Source of the DNA: an uncultured Pelagibacteraceae bacterium
Lineage (GTDB): Bacteria > Pseudomonadota > Alphaproteobacteria > Pelagibacterales > Pelagibacteraceae
Direction of reading: 5' to 3'
DNA: 39,554 nt
NCBI GenBank assembly: GCA_902596915.1
Contig: CACJVQ010000009.1
Coordinates: 1 to 39,554 of the forward strand
The first letter of the stretch is position 1. Each line of letters opens with the position of its first letter. Below, piece by piece: positions 1-7,695 of this stretch. The notes below the pieces were generated by a model, which was given only the letters and a program-made list of their open reading frames with translations, searched no databases and was not told the DNA's origin. The position numbers and the translations under genes were made by a program.

Positions 1-1
1 T

Positions 2-556
2 GTTTTAAAAGGACCTTGCTTAGCTAAGGAATTGGCCAGAAAAAATCAAACAAGTGTTATTGTTGCAAATAAAAACATCAAAACAGCAAAATATATTGGT
101 AAAATGATCTCAACTAAATACTATTTAATAGAATTTTCAAAAGATGTTGTTGGGGTTGAGATAAATTCAGCAATTAAAAATATTTACTCGATGATTATAG
201 GCTCTGGTCAAAGTTTAAATAGGTCCTCAAGTTTGTTCCAAAAATCAATATTAGAAATGAAATATATAACCAAATATTTTAAAGGCAAAGAAGAGACAGC
301 CTTAAGTCTTGCCGGGGTTGGCGATTTATATGTAAGTGCTGCTGGGGGAAGAAATAGTAAGATGGGAAATTACCTTGGGCAAGGATACTCATTTAAAAAA
401 GCAAAACAAAAATTTATGCCTTATGATACTGTCGAGGGAGAACAACTTATAAGAGAAATAGCTCCATTTATCTTAAAGAAATTAAACAGAAGCAGAATTC
501 CTTTGATGATTAAATTAATTAAAACAATTCTAAATAATCAAAAATTTAATTTTTAA
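2..556 (+). CDS. gpsA: Glycerol-3-phosphate dehydrogenase (NAD(P)+), C-terminal part, 5' truncated
   Basis: This open frame runs in from the left edge without a stop, so the N-terminal Rossmann part lies outside the window. The visible part begins with a GPCLAKELA stretch matching the GPSFAKE-type segment of GpsA. It continues with VGVEINSAIKNIYSM, equivalent to the catalytic-domain segment carrying the conserved lysine, and then SLAGVGDLYVSAAGGRNSKMG, the GLGDL...SRN segment that binds the substrate phosphate. In this family the enzyme interconverts dihydroxyacetone phosphate and sn-glycerol 3-phosphate for phospholipid synthesis. A TTG at 32 could be miscalled as a start, but the homology continues upstream of it. 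The gene ends 110 bases before the sugar transporter. The family call is good; a divergent GpsA paralogue with another role cannot be excluded. Confidence 0.8.
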   Translation, partial: VLKGPCLAKELARKNQTSVIVANKNIKTAKYIGKMISTKYYLIEFSKDVVGVEINSAIKNIYSMIIGSGQSLNRSSSLFQKSILEMKYITKYFKGKEETALSLAGVGDLYVSAAGGRNSKMGNYLGQGYSFKKAKQKFMPYDTVEGEQLIREIAPFILKKLNRSRIPLMIKLIKTILNNQKFNF

Positions 557-605
557 AAATATAATAAATTCTTCACTTTTTATTAATAGGTGATTTCATC
601 AGCTA

Positions 606-634
606 TTGTCATTTATTTAACGCGCTGATACATT
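606..634 (+). promoter_or_regulatory. Candidate sigma70-type promoter for the sugar-transporter operon
   Basis: TTGTCA at 606-611 (5 of 6 matches to the -35 consensus) is followed after 17 bases by TACATT at 629-634 (4 of 6 to the -10 consensus). It lies in the 110-base spacer between the gpsA-like gene and the binding-protein gene. A purine-rich AGAGGGG ribosome-binding site follows just before the ATG at 667. AT-rich DNA gives chance matches, so this is only a candidate. Nothing else is evident in the spacer. Confidence 0.35.
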
Positions 635-666
635 TATTTTTATTAATCAAAGAAAGAGGGGAATCA

Positions 667-1995
667 ATGATTAAAAAAACAATAATAACCGTCTGTGCGC
701 TTATATTTTTTATTTCAAATATTAGTTTCGCAGACATCACTTTTTGGACTACAGAAGTTCAGCCAGCTAGAATGGCTAAACAAGAAGCAATGGCTAAAGA
801 TTTTGAGGCTAAAACTGGCATCAAAGTTGAAGTTATTCCTGTAGAAGAAAAAGATTTAGGAACAAGAGCAACTGCAGCAGCAGCAGCGGGCGATCTACCT
901 GATGTAATCTATCATACATTACAGTATGTATTACCTTGGGCAGAAGCTGGAATATTGGATGTTGATGCAAATAACGCAGTCGTCAAAGAACTTGGCAAAA
1001 AAACTTTTGCGCCAGGTGCTTTAAACATGGCTAAAAAAGGATCAAAAATAGCGGCTGTACCAGTTGATGGTTGGACGCAAATGGTCGTTTATAGAAAAGA
1101 CTTATTTGAAAAAGCAGGTCTTGAGCCACCAACAAGTTATGAAAATATAACAAAAGCAGTTGAAGCACTTTCTGGAGATGGAATGTTTGGGTTTGTCGCT
1201 GCAACAAAAACTGACGAAAATTTTATGAGTCAGGTTTTAGAACATGTTCTTTTAGCAAATGGAGTAAATGTTGTTAAAAAAGACGGAATAAGAAAGCAGG
1301 GTAAAAAACTAAAAGCTTCTTTAGAGTTTTATAAAGTTATTGCAAATGCAAGTCCTCCAGGAGAATTATATTGGAAGCAATCAAGAGAACTATACTTTGC
1401 AGGTAAAACTCCTATGATAATTTGGTCTCCATTTATTATGGATGAATTAGCTGGTTTAAGAGACTCAGCGCCTCCAACAATAAATAGTGATCCAACATCT
1501 AGTGAGTTAGCTTCAAAAACTGGCTTCATCACGAACCTTAAAGGTCCTAATAATAGTAAAGGAGCTGCTTGGGCTGATGTCAGATATTTTGGAATAACTG
1601 CTGATGCTGATACAGAAGAAGCAAGTGCTTTTATTAAATACTCAATGGATGAGGGCTATACAAAGACTCTTTCAATCGCACCTGAGGGGAAATTTCCTGT
1701 GAGAAGAGGAAACTCAAGCGATCCTGAAGCATTTACGAAAGCATGGAGTAAATTGCCAGTTGGAGTTGATAGAAAAGCACCTTTATCAGACTTATATTCA
1801 GAGGATGTTATAAATAATATCGTTGCTGGATTAGATAAGGCTCAAAGATGGGGTGTAAAAGAAGGTGAACTTTCTAGAGCTTCTAAAATTATTAATAACA
1901 AGTTTATTAATAGAATAACTAGACTTTATGTTGATGGACAGATTGATATTGATCAAGCAGTAGATATGATCAATCAAAAACTCTCTCAATTTTAA
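667..1995 (+). CDS. Extracellular sugar-type ABC transporter solute-binding protein (family 1)
   Basis: A 442-residue periplasmic binding protein. Residues 1-22 form a signal peptide (MIKK, hydrophobic core, then SFA before DITFWTTE). The mature protein starts with the beta-strand and KQEAMAKDFEAKTGIKVEVIP pattern of carbohydrate-binding family 1 proteins, followed by the AAAAAGDLPDV segment typical of MalE/UgpB relatives. It would capture a solute in the periplasm and deliver it to the permeases at 2050 and 3299. The start is supported by a strong AGAGGGG Shine-Dalgarno. The downstream glycoside hydrolase and alcohol dehydrogenase suggest the ligand is a glycoside or polyol rather than a free hexose, which is inference. 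A strong hairpin just after the stop probably makes this gene more highly expressed than the permeases. Confidence 0.88.
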   Translation: MIKKTIITVCALIFFISNISFADITFWTTEVQPARMAKQEAMAKDFEAKTGIKVEVIPVEEKDLGTRATAAAAAGDLPDVIYHTLQYVLPWAEAGILDVDANNAVVKELGKKTFAPGALNMAKKGSKIAAVPVDGWTQMVVYRKDLFEKAGLEPPTSYENITKAVEALSGDGMFGFVAATKTDENFMSQVLEHVLLANGVNVVKKDGIRKQGKKLKASLEFYKVIANASPPGELYWKQSRELYFAGKTPMIIWSPFIMDELAGLRDSAPPTINSDPTSSELASKTGFITNLKGPNNSKGAAWADVRYFGITADADTEEASAFIKYSMDEGYTKTLSIAPEGKFPVRRGNSSDPEAFTKAWSKLPVGVDRKAPLSDLYSEDVINNIVAGLDKAQRWGVKEGELSRASKIINNKFINRITRLYVDGQIDIDQAVDMINQKLSQF

Positions 1996-2016
1996 TCTAG
2001 TAATTTAAATTTAAAT

Positions 2017-2049
2017 AAAAGCGGATAATATGTATTATCCGCTTTTTTT
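2017..2049 (+). terminator. Intrinsic terminator/attenuator between binding protein and permease
   Basis: A perfect 13-base-pair inverted repeat (2017-2029 with 2034-2046) encloses the 4-base loop ATGT and runs into seven consecutive T (2043-2049). This is the form of a Rho-independent terminator. The T-run ends exactly where the ATG of the permease gene begins (2050), so transcripts that end here carry only the binding protein, and read-through transcripts have the start codon directly behind the stem. This is the usual arrangement for producing more binding protein than membrane components. Confidence 0.85.
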
Positions 2050-3309
2050 ATGAGTGATACACTTTCAAAAATAGAAAAAAGAACTGCATATATATTAATA
2101 TTACCTGCAGTTTTCCTTGTTTTTTCAATTATCTTATTTCCAATATTTGCAAATGTTTGGATAAGTTTTAAAGAAGTTGGATTAAAAGATATCAGAATTC
2201 CTGAACCGAGAGCAAAAAAAATTGTTAAAACCATTAAAGATAGTCCAGATCAATTAAAAGTTATTTATAAACTTAGAAATAGCTCGTTAATTTTAGAAAT
2301 AAGGGACGTTAAATTTCAAGATAAATTACCTAAGAATATTAAGCCTATAAATTTAGATGAAAGATGCAGGGTCAAATCAAATAAAATTAATTGTGAATTT
2401 GGAAATTGGGGAGCTAAATACAGAGAAAATTTTCAAATATTATTAAAGAGCTCTGATGGTAAACCAATAAATAAAAAAGAATTAAAAACTATTAAACCAA
2501 AATTAAAAGGTAAATCAGACAATATTCTATTAAATACTAATTTTACATTAAAAAATTTTAAAAAGGTATTTTTTCAAAATGAATTTTTTGATTTATTATC
2601 CACTACTTTTTACTATACTTTTTTTGGCACAATCGGTTCAATTGTATTTGGTATACTCACTGCACAACTTGTAAACCAGAAGTTTTTTGGAAGAACATTT
2701 ATGAGAAGTGTTTTGCTTTTTCCGTATGTGGGTCCAGTTGTTGCTCTAGCGTATACTTGGGAGTTATTACTGGATCCCTACAGTGGCACTTTAAATAATC
2801 TTCTGATGAATTTTCAAGTCATCCAGGAACCTTTAAATTTACTTGGTCAAAAATATTTAACAATAAACTTTTTTGGTTTTGATATTAAATTAAGATTAGC
2901 GTTAACTACTGTAATTATTTTTGAAATTTGGAGATACTTTCCTTTAGCTTTTTTATTTATATTAGCTCGACTTCAAGCAGTACCTAAAGAATTATATGAG
3001 GCAGCTGAAGTAGATGGTGCTGGTCCTTTACAAAAATTTATTAATATTACTCTTCCTCAAATAACAGCTGTAATATCTATTCTCTTTATGATTAGGTTTA
3101 TTTGGAACTTTAATAAATTTGAGGATATTTTTTTATTAACAGGAGGTGCATCAGGAACTAGAACTTTGCCAATAAATGTTTATGAGCAAGGATTTACTAT
3201 TTCTGATATCGGCATGGGATCAGCAGTATCAATTGTAATAGTTGCTTTGCTGCTAATATTTATGTTCGTTTACTTTAAATTAATAGGTAAGAGGGCCGAT
3301 GAAAACTAA
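2050..3309 (+). CDS. Sugar ABC transporter permease, MalF/UgpA-like, with large periplasmic insertion
   Basis: A 419-residue inner-membrane permease. The first membrane segment is at about residues 13-38. A hydrophilic, lysine-rich stretch of about 120-140 residues (roughly 45-175) follows, with two cysteines at about 105 and 113, before the remaining membrane segments. The cytoplasmic coupling loop (EAA motif, ELYEAAEVDGAGPLQKFINITLPQI region split around residues 315-340) identifies it as an ABC importer permease. Most UgpA/LacF-type permeases are near 290-310 residues; the extra domain sits where MalF has its periplasmic P2 loop, which contacts the binding protein. The start codon has no free Shine-Dalgarno because the terminator stem occupies the upstream bases. 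The gene overlaps the next permease by 11 bases. Confidence 0.88.
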   Translation: MSDTLSKIEKRTAYILILPAVFLVFSIILFPIFANVWISFKEVGLKDIRIPEPRAKKIVKTIKDSPDQLKVIYKLRNSSLILEIRDVKFQDKLPKNIKPINLDERCRVKSNKINCEFGNWGAKYRENFQILLKSSDGKPINKKELKTIKPKLKGKSDNILLNTNFTLKNFKKVFFQNEFFDLLSTTFYYTFFGTIGSIVFGILTAQLVNQKFFGRTFMRSVLLFPYVGPVVALAYTWELLLDPYSGTLNNLLMNFQVIQEPLNLLGQKYLTINFFGFDIKLRLALTTVIIFEIWRYFPLAFLFILARLQAVPKELYEAAEVDGAGPLQKFINITLPQITAVISILFMIRFIWNFNKFEDIFLLTGGASGTRTLPINVYEQGFTISDIGMGSAVSIVIVALLLIFMFVYFKLIGKRADEN

Positions 3310-4492
3310 AAGTTTGATATACTACTCATTAATTTCCTCGATATTTTTATTTTCTTTGGTTTCTATTTGGAAAATTTTAGTTACATTGCAAGGAGTTGAG
3401 CTAAAAAATTTCAATTTTGCAATAATTATTACTTTAGGTATCGCTATTAGTCTTTTAAATTTAATTATAGGAGAAAAGCTAAATTATTTTATTAAATCAA
3501 GTCTTTTTGCTCTTATATTTACTTTTGTTGATGGATACATAGTTCAAGTAATGCCAATTTGGTATAATATTGGAATTTTTGCTATTTTGATATTTTTCTC
3601 TCTAAAAATTAATAAATATAATCAAAAATATTTAGCATCAGAACATTCATCGCAAATAGTTGTATTTGATTTTTTAACTCTTTTTGGAATTGTTTTATTT
3701 TCATTTGTTATCCTATTCCCATTTTACATGATGTTGATAACAAGCTTTAAAACTCAAGCTGCTTTACTAATTAACCCTCTAGACTTTAGTATTAATTTTA
3801 ACCAAGACTTTAAGGAATTATTTAAGTCATACTTTGTAATATTTGATACATATAATTTTGGCAGATACATACTTATAAGTACATTTGTTTCAGTAGGAAC
3901 AGTTATAGTTACTCTGATATTTGCAATACCAGCCGCTTATGCAGTAGCAAGGTTAAATTTCTTTGGAAAAAACTTTCTTTCAACTTCAATTTTAATTATC
4001 TATATGTTCCCTGCTATTGTATTGGTTATTCCTTTGTATACCGTTTTTAGTCAATTAGGGTTAAGGAACTCAGTTGATGGTTTATTAATTGTTTACACAG
4101 CAACTACTTTGCCAGTTGCAATTTATATGTTACAAGGTTACTTTAGAAGTATTCCCAAAGAACTAGAAGAAGCAGCAATCATGGACAAATTAAATTGGTT
4201 TGGCATAATTATAAAAATAATTTTACCATTAAGTATACCCGCAATCTCATCAGTTGCTTTATATGTCTTTATGATTGCGTGGAATGAGTTTTTATTTTCT
4301 CTTATGTTCTTAGACAATCCAAACTCATTTACCTTATCAAGGGCAATACAATATCTTAGTGGTGATGCCGAAACACCAAGACAATATCTAATGGCTGGGT
4401 CAGTAGTTGTTACAATACCTGTTTTGTTAATTTTTGTATACTTTGAGAAATATTTAGTAAGTGGTCTTACTGCAGGAAGTGTAAAGGGTTAA
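3299..4492 (+). CDS. Sugar ABC transporter permease, MalG/UgpE-like, N-terminally extended
   Basis: A 397-residue second permease subunit. The C-terminal two thirds (from about residue 120) is a normal MalG-type core with LFPFYMMLITSFKT, the EAA loop ELEEAAIMDKLNWFGI and the C-terminal VSGLTAGSVKG ending typical of this family. The first 115 residues add several hydrophobic segments (about 8-25, 40-58, 65-80 and 85-100) absent from a usual 280-residue MalG, so the protein probably has about 10 membrane spans. It overlaps the preceding permease by 11 bases and shares TAATG with the next gene, showing translational coupling. No ABC ATPase is encoded nearby; the complex must use one encoded elsewhere. 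Confidence 0.88.
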   Translation: MKTKSLIYYSLISSIFLFSLVSIWKILVTLQGVELKNFNFAIIITLGIAISLLNLIIGEKLNYFIKSSLFALIFTFVDGYIVQVMPIWYNIGIFAILIFFSLKINKYNQKYLASEHSSQIVVFDFLTLFGIVLFSFVILFPFYMMLITSFKTQAALLINPLDFSINFNQDFKELFKSYFVIFDTYNFGRYILISTFVSVGTVIVTLIFAIPAAYAVARLNFFGKNFLSTSILIIYMFPAIVLVIPLYTVFSQLGLRNSVDGLLIVYTATTLPVAIYMLQGYFRSIPKELEEAAIMDKLNWFGIIIKIILPLSIPAISSVALYVFMIAWNEFLFSLMFLDNPNSFTLSRAIQYLSGDAETPRQYLMAGSVVVTIPVLLIFVYFEKYLVSGLTAGSVKG

Positions 4493-5760
4493 TGGAAGAT
4501 TTTATCAAATTAGCTAAGAAAGTTTTATTGCGTAATAAAAAAAAAGGATACACATTACCAACCAATAACAAATTGTACCCAGCACAATGGAATTGGGACT
4601 CAGGTTTCATTGCTTTAGGATATTCGCATTTTAAACTTAAATATGCACTAGATGAAATAAAGACATTAATAAGAGGTCAATGGAAAGATGGAATGATACC
4701 CCATATTTTGTTTCACGATTTAAATACCAATTATTATCCAAACCATTCTGTTTGGGCTTGTGGAAATAAAATACATTCATCTGGTATTACTCAACCACCA
4801 ATTCTTGCAATAATTTTAAAACTAATTTTAGATAAAAAAAGAATTAATAATAAAGATAAAGCTGAATTTAAAAAAATAGTTAAAGGAATATTAAAATACC
4901 ACAAATGGTTTATTAAATTTAGAGACCCAAAAAATACAGGTTTAGTGTCAATTTTGCACCCTTGGGAAAGTGGCTACGATAATTCACCATTGTGGGATGA
5001 ACCAATGAGCAAAGTAAAAGTTCCAAAAAACCTAAAATATAAAAGAGGAGATAACAAAGTTGTTAATCCTGAATATAGGCCATTAGATATTGATTATGAT
5101 AGATACGTAACTATCAAGAATCATTTGAGAAAAAACAATTATAACCCAAAAAAACTTTATAAGGCGTCGTTATTCAATGTAGTTGATGTTGGTTTTAACT
5201 CTATATTTTTAAGAGCAAATAAAGATCTTCTTAAATTATTAAGTATATTCAATTTGCGAAGTACCGAATTAGAAACATATATATTAAGATCTGAAAAAAA
5301 AATTGTAAAATTATATAATCACAAAAAAAATATATTTTTCAACATTGATTTAAAAAATAAAAAAAAAATTAACATTCCATCAATTACTCATTATTTTATT
5401 TTATTTGCAGATTTAAAAGACAAAGTATTAAATAATAAAATTATTAAAAACTTAAAAAAACACAGTTCTAAAGAAAAATATTTATTATCAAGTGTAAAAC
5501 CAAATCACCAAAAGTTTGAAGAGAAAAGATATTGGAGAGGTCCGGTATGGATTAATTGTAATTGGATAATATATCAAGGGTTAAAAAATAAGAATATTAA
5601 ATTTGCTAAACAAATAAAAAGAAAAACTATTAATTTAGTAAAGCAAAAAGGATTTAATGAATACTTTAGCTGTAAAACTGGTAAAGGATTTGGTGCAACA
5701 AATTTTTCTTGGACTGCCGCATTATTTTTAGACTTAATACTTGAAAATAAAAATGACTAA
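4492..5760 (+). CDS. Glycoside hydrolase, GH63/trehalase-like (mannosylglycerate-hydrolase-type)
   Basis: A 422-residue cytoplasmic protein with no signal peptide, predicted to be an (alpha/alpha)6-barrel hydrolase of the GH63/GH37-like superfamily. Supporting motifs in order are LYPAQWNWDSGF near residue 32, QWKDGMIPH near 62, HPWESGYDNSPLWD near 155-170 and YWRGPVWINCNW near 346. These are the hallmark motifs of bacterial glucosidase, mannosylglycerate hydrolase and trehalase relatives; the catalytic acids should lie in the WDSGF/WESG and C-terminal regions. It starts on a TAATG overlap with the permease stop, so it belongs to the transporter operon and probably cleaves the imported glycoside inside the cell. 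A glucosylglycerol or glucosylglycerate substrate is plausible but unproven. Confidence 0.72.
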   Translation: MEDFIKLAKKVLLRNKKKGYTLPTNNKLYPAQWNWDSGFIALGYSHFKLKYALDEIKTLIRGQWKDGMIPHILFHDLNTNYYPNHSVWACGNKIHSSGITQPPILAIILKLILDKKRINNKDKAEFKKIVKGILKYHKWFIKFRDPKNTGLVSILHPWESGYDNSPLWDEPMSKVKVPKNLKYKRGDNKVVNPEYRPLDIDYDRYVTIKNHLRKNNYNPKKLYKASLFNVVDVGFNSIFLRANKDLLKLLSIFNLRSTELETYILRSEKKIVKLYNHKKNIFFNIDLKNKKKINIPSITHYFILFADLKDKVLNNKIIKNLKKHSSKEKYLLSSVKPNHQKFEEKRYWRGPVWINCNWIIYQGLKNKNIKFAKQIKRKTINLVKQKGFNEYFSCKTGKGFGATNFSWTAALFLDLILENKND

Positions 5761-6910
5761 TTACAACTGGAATTATCCAACAACTGTTTGGGTAGGCAAA
5801 GATAGAGCTAAGGATTTAGAAAAGGCTTGTGATGAAATTAAAACTTTAAAACCATTATTAGTAACAGATAGAGACTTAATAGACTTAGAATTTATAAAAG
5901 ATTTAATAAATGATTTAGAAAAGAAATTTAAATTATGTATTTTCTCAAATTTTTCAGGAAACCCTACTGGTGAGAATGTTGATGAAGGCGTTGAAGTATT
6001 CAAGAATAATAGTTGTGACAGTGTAATAGCTATTGGAGGAGGAAGTGCACTAGACGTGGGTAAAGCCATTGCTTTTATGTCTGGCCAATCTAGACCAATT
6101 TGGGATTTTGAGGATATTGGTGATTATTGGAAAAGGGCAGATGAAAAAAATATCTCTCCAATAATTGCAATTCCAACAACTGCTGGAACAGGTTCAGAAA
6201 CTGGCAGAGCATCAGCAATAATTAATGCAAAAACTGGAATAAAAAAAATTATTTTCCACCCAAAATTTTTACCATCTATTGTAATATTAGACCCAGTACT
6301 TACTAAAGATCTTTCTCCACGTTTAACAGGAGCCACAGGAATGGATGCATTAGCACACAATTTAGAGGCATTTTGTGCTCCTGGTTTTCACCCCATGGCT
6401 GATGGAATAGCAATTGAAGGAATGAGGTTGATAAAAAAATCTCTTTTAAAAGCTGTAAAAGATGGAAATGATCTGGATGCTAGATCTGATTTGTTAGCTG
6501 CAGCAAGTATGGGATCTACTGCATTTCAAAAAGGGTTAGGAGCCATTCATTCACTTAGCCATCCACTTAATGCTCAATTTAATCTTCATCACGGATTATC
6601 TAATGCAATATTTATGCCTTATGTTTTAACTTTTAATAAAGAAAATATTGAGGAAAGAATTATTTCTATTTGTGATTACCTTAACTTAAGTAAAAGTTTT
6701 GATGCTTTTATCGAATGGGTATTAGAATTAAGAAAAGAATTAAATATTCCACATAAACTATCAGATGTAATAGAAATAAATAAAATGAACTTAGATGATT
6801 TATCAAAGATGGCTCTTAATGATCCATCAACATCTTCAAATCCAAAAAAATTGACTATAAATGATATGAAAGTTATGTATGAACATAGTATTTCAGGTAA
6901 ATTATTTTGA
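5753..6910 (+). CDS. Iron-containing (group III) alcohol dehydrogenase
   Basis: A 385-residue protein. It has the NAD(P)-binding AIGGGSALDVGKAIA segment near residue 93 and the IPTTAGTGSE motif near 139. The metal-ligand region follows: Asp and His in GMDALAHNLEAF near 195, then HSLSHPL and HHGLSNA near 260-280. This is the complete D-H-H-H set of Fe-ADH enzymes such as lactaldehyde, butanol or glycerol-type dehydrogenases. I chose the ATG at 5753 (MTNYNWNYP) over a TTG four codons upstream; it overlaps the hydrolase stop by 8 bases. In this operon it may oxidise or reduce the polyol or aldehyde released by the hydrolase. The substrate cannot be read from the sequence. Confidence 0.88.
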   Translation: MTNYNWNYPTTVWVGKDRAKDLEKACDEIKTLKPLLVTDRDLIDLEFIKDLINDLEKKFKLCIFSNFSGNPTGENVDEGVEVFKNNSCDSVIAIGGGSALDVGKAIAFMSGQSRPIWDFEDIGDYWKRADEKNISPIIAIPTTAGTGSETGRASAIINAKTGIKKIIFHPKFLPSIVILDPVLTKDLSPRLTGATGMDALAHNLEAFCAPGFHPMADGIAIEGMRLIKKSLLKAVKDGNDLDARSDLLAAASMGSTAFQKGLGAIHSLSHPLNAQFNLHHGLSNAIFMPYVLTFNKENIEERIISICDYLNLSKSFDAFIEWVLELRKELNIPHKLSDVIEINKMNLDDLSKMALNDPSTSSNPKKLTINDMKVMYEHSISGKLF

Positions 6911-7695
6911 TGAAAAAAATATTAATAGTTGAGGGAAATTTAAGAGAGGAAAATCAGAGTTTTACTGACGGTGGAATTAAAACACATACAGAAAGTCTTA
7001 AAGATAGTATAGCCTATTTTACTGATAAAATTGAAATAGATGTTGTAAATCCCTCATCTGACAAAAACATTTCTGAAAAAGTAACTGATCTCGATAAATA
7101 TGATGGACTAATATGGGGTGGGAGTAGTCTAAATATTTATAATGACACCATTGAAATACGAAGACAGATCGAATTTATGAGAGAGTGTCAAAAAAAAATT
7201 AAAAAAATATTAGCTATTTGCTGGGGACTTCAGGTTGCTGTTACCGTAGCAGGAGGGCAGGTAAAAAGATGTACAAACGGATCTCACAGAGGCATAGCAC
7301 TTAATATTGAAATAAATAATGATGGATTAAAACATCCTATATATAAAAATAAAAGTAAAATTTTTAACACACCCGCTTTTAATTTTGATGAAGTTGCAAC
7401 ATTGCCAAAAAATTCAAAATTGCTAGCCTCAAATCCTATAAATAAAGTTATGGGAGTAAATTTTCAGTCTGCAGCAAGTGATATATGGGGTATCCAATAT
7501 CATCCTGAAATTACTTATGATAAAATGATAAGCCTTATACATTTCAGAAAAGAACGTCTTTTAAACAATAATGCTTTTGTTGATGAGCAAGAGATAAATA
7601 ATCATGTAAGAATGATTGCTGAAGAAAATAAGATTACAAATAAAGATCTTAGAATGCGTGAACTTGAAAACTGGCTTAATTATCTTTTAAAATAA
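6910..7695 (+). CDS. Class I glutamine amidotransferase, GMP-synthase-GATase-like
   Basis: A 261-residue stand-alone GATase1 domain. The nucleophile elbow ICWGLQ places the catalytic cysteine at residue 104, and QYHPE supplies His198 and Glu200, so the Cys-His-Glu triad is complete. There is no synthase domain, so it is not GuaA itself. Stand-alone relatives include gamma-glutamyl hydrolases and subunits that hand ammonia to a partner, and no partner synthase lies beside it. The ATG at 6910 sits in a TGATG overlap with the alcohol dehydrogenase stop and is preferred to a TTG one codon upstream. It is the last gene of the sugar operon, and its 3' end overlaps the convergent fhs gene by 9 bases. 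Its function in the operon is unknown. Confidence 0.75.
   Translation: MKKILIVEGNLREENQSFTDGGIKTHTESLKDSIAYFTDKIEIDVVNPSSDKNISEKVTDLDKYDGLIWGGSSLNIYNDTIEIRRQIEFMRECQKKIKKILAICWGLQVAVTVAGGQVKRCTNGSHRGIALNIEINNDGLKHPIYKNKSKIFNTPAFNFDEVATLPKNSKLLASNPINKVMGVNFQSAASDIWGIQYHPEITYDKMISLIHFRKERLLNNNAFVDEQEINNHVRMIAEENKITNKDLRMRELENWLNYLLK

Noticed and set aside
598..628. ATCAGC...GCTGAT inverted repeat before the sugar binding protein
   Set aside because: A 6-base stem with a loop of about 20 bases overlapping the candidate promoter; too weak to call an operator or riboswitch.
5773..6069. 98-codon minus-strand frame within the alcohol dehydrogenase gene
   Set aside because: Serine/phenylalanine-rich antisense shadow of a clear Fe-ADH gene, with no independent support.
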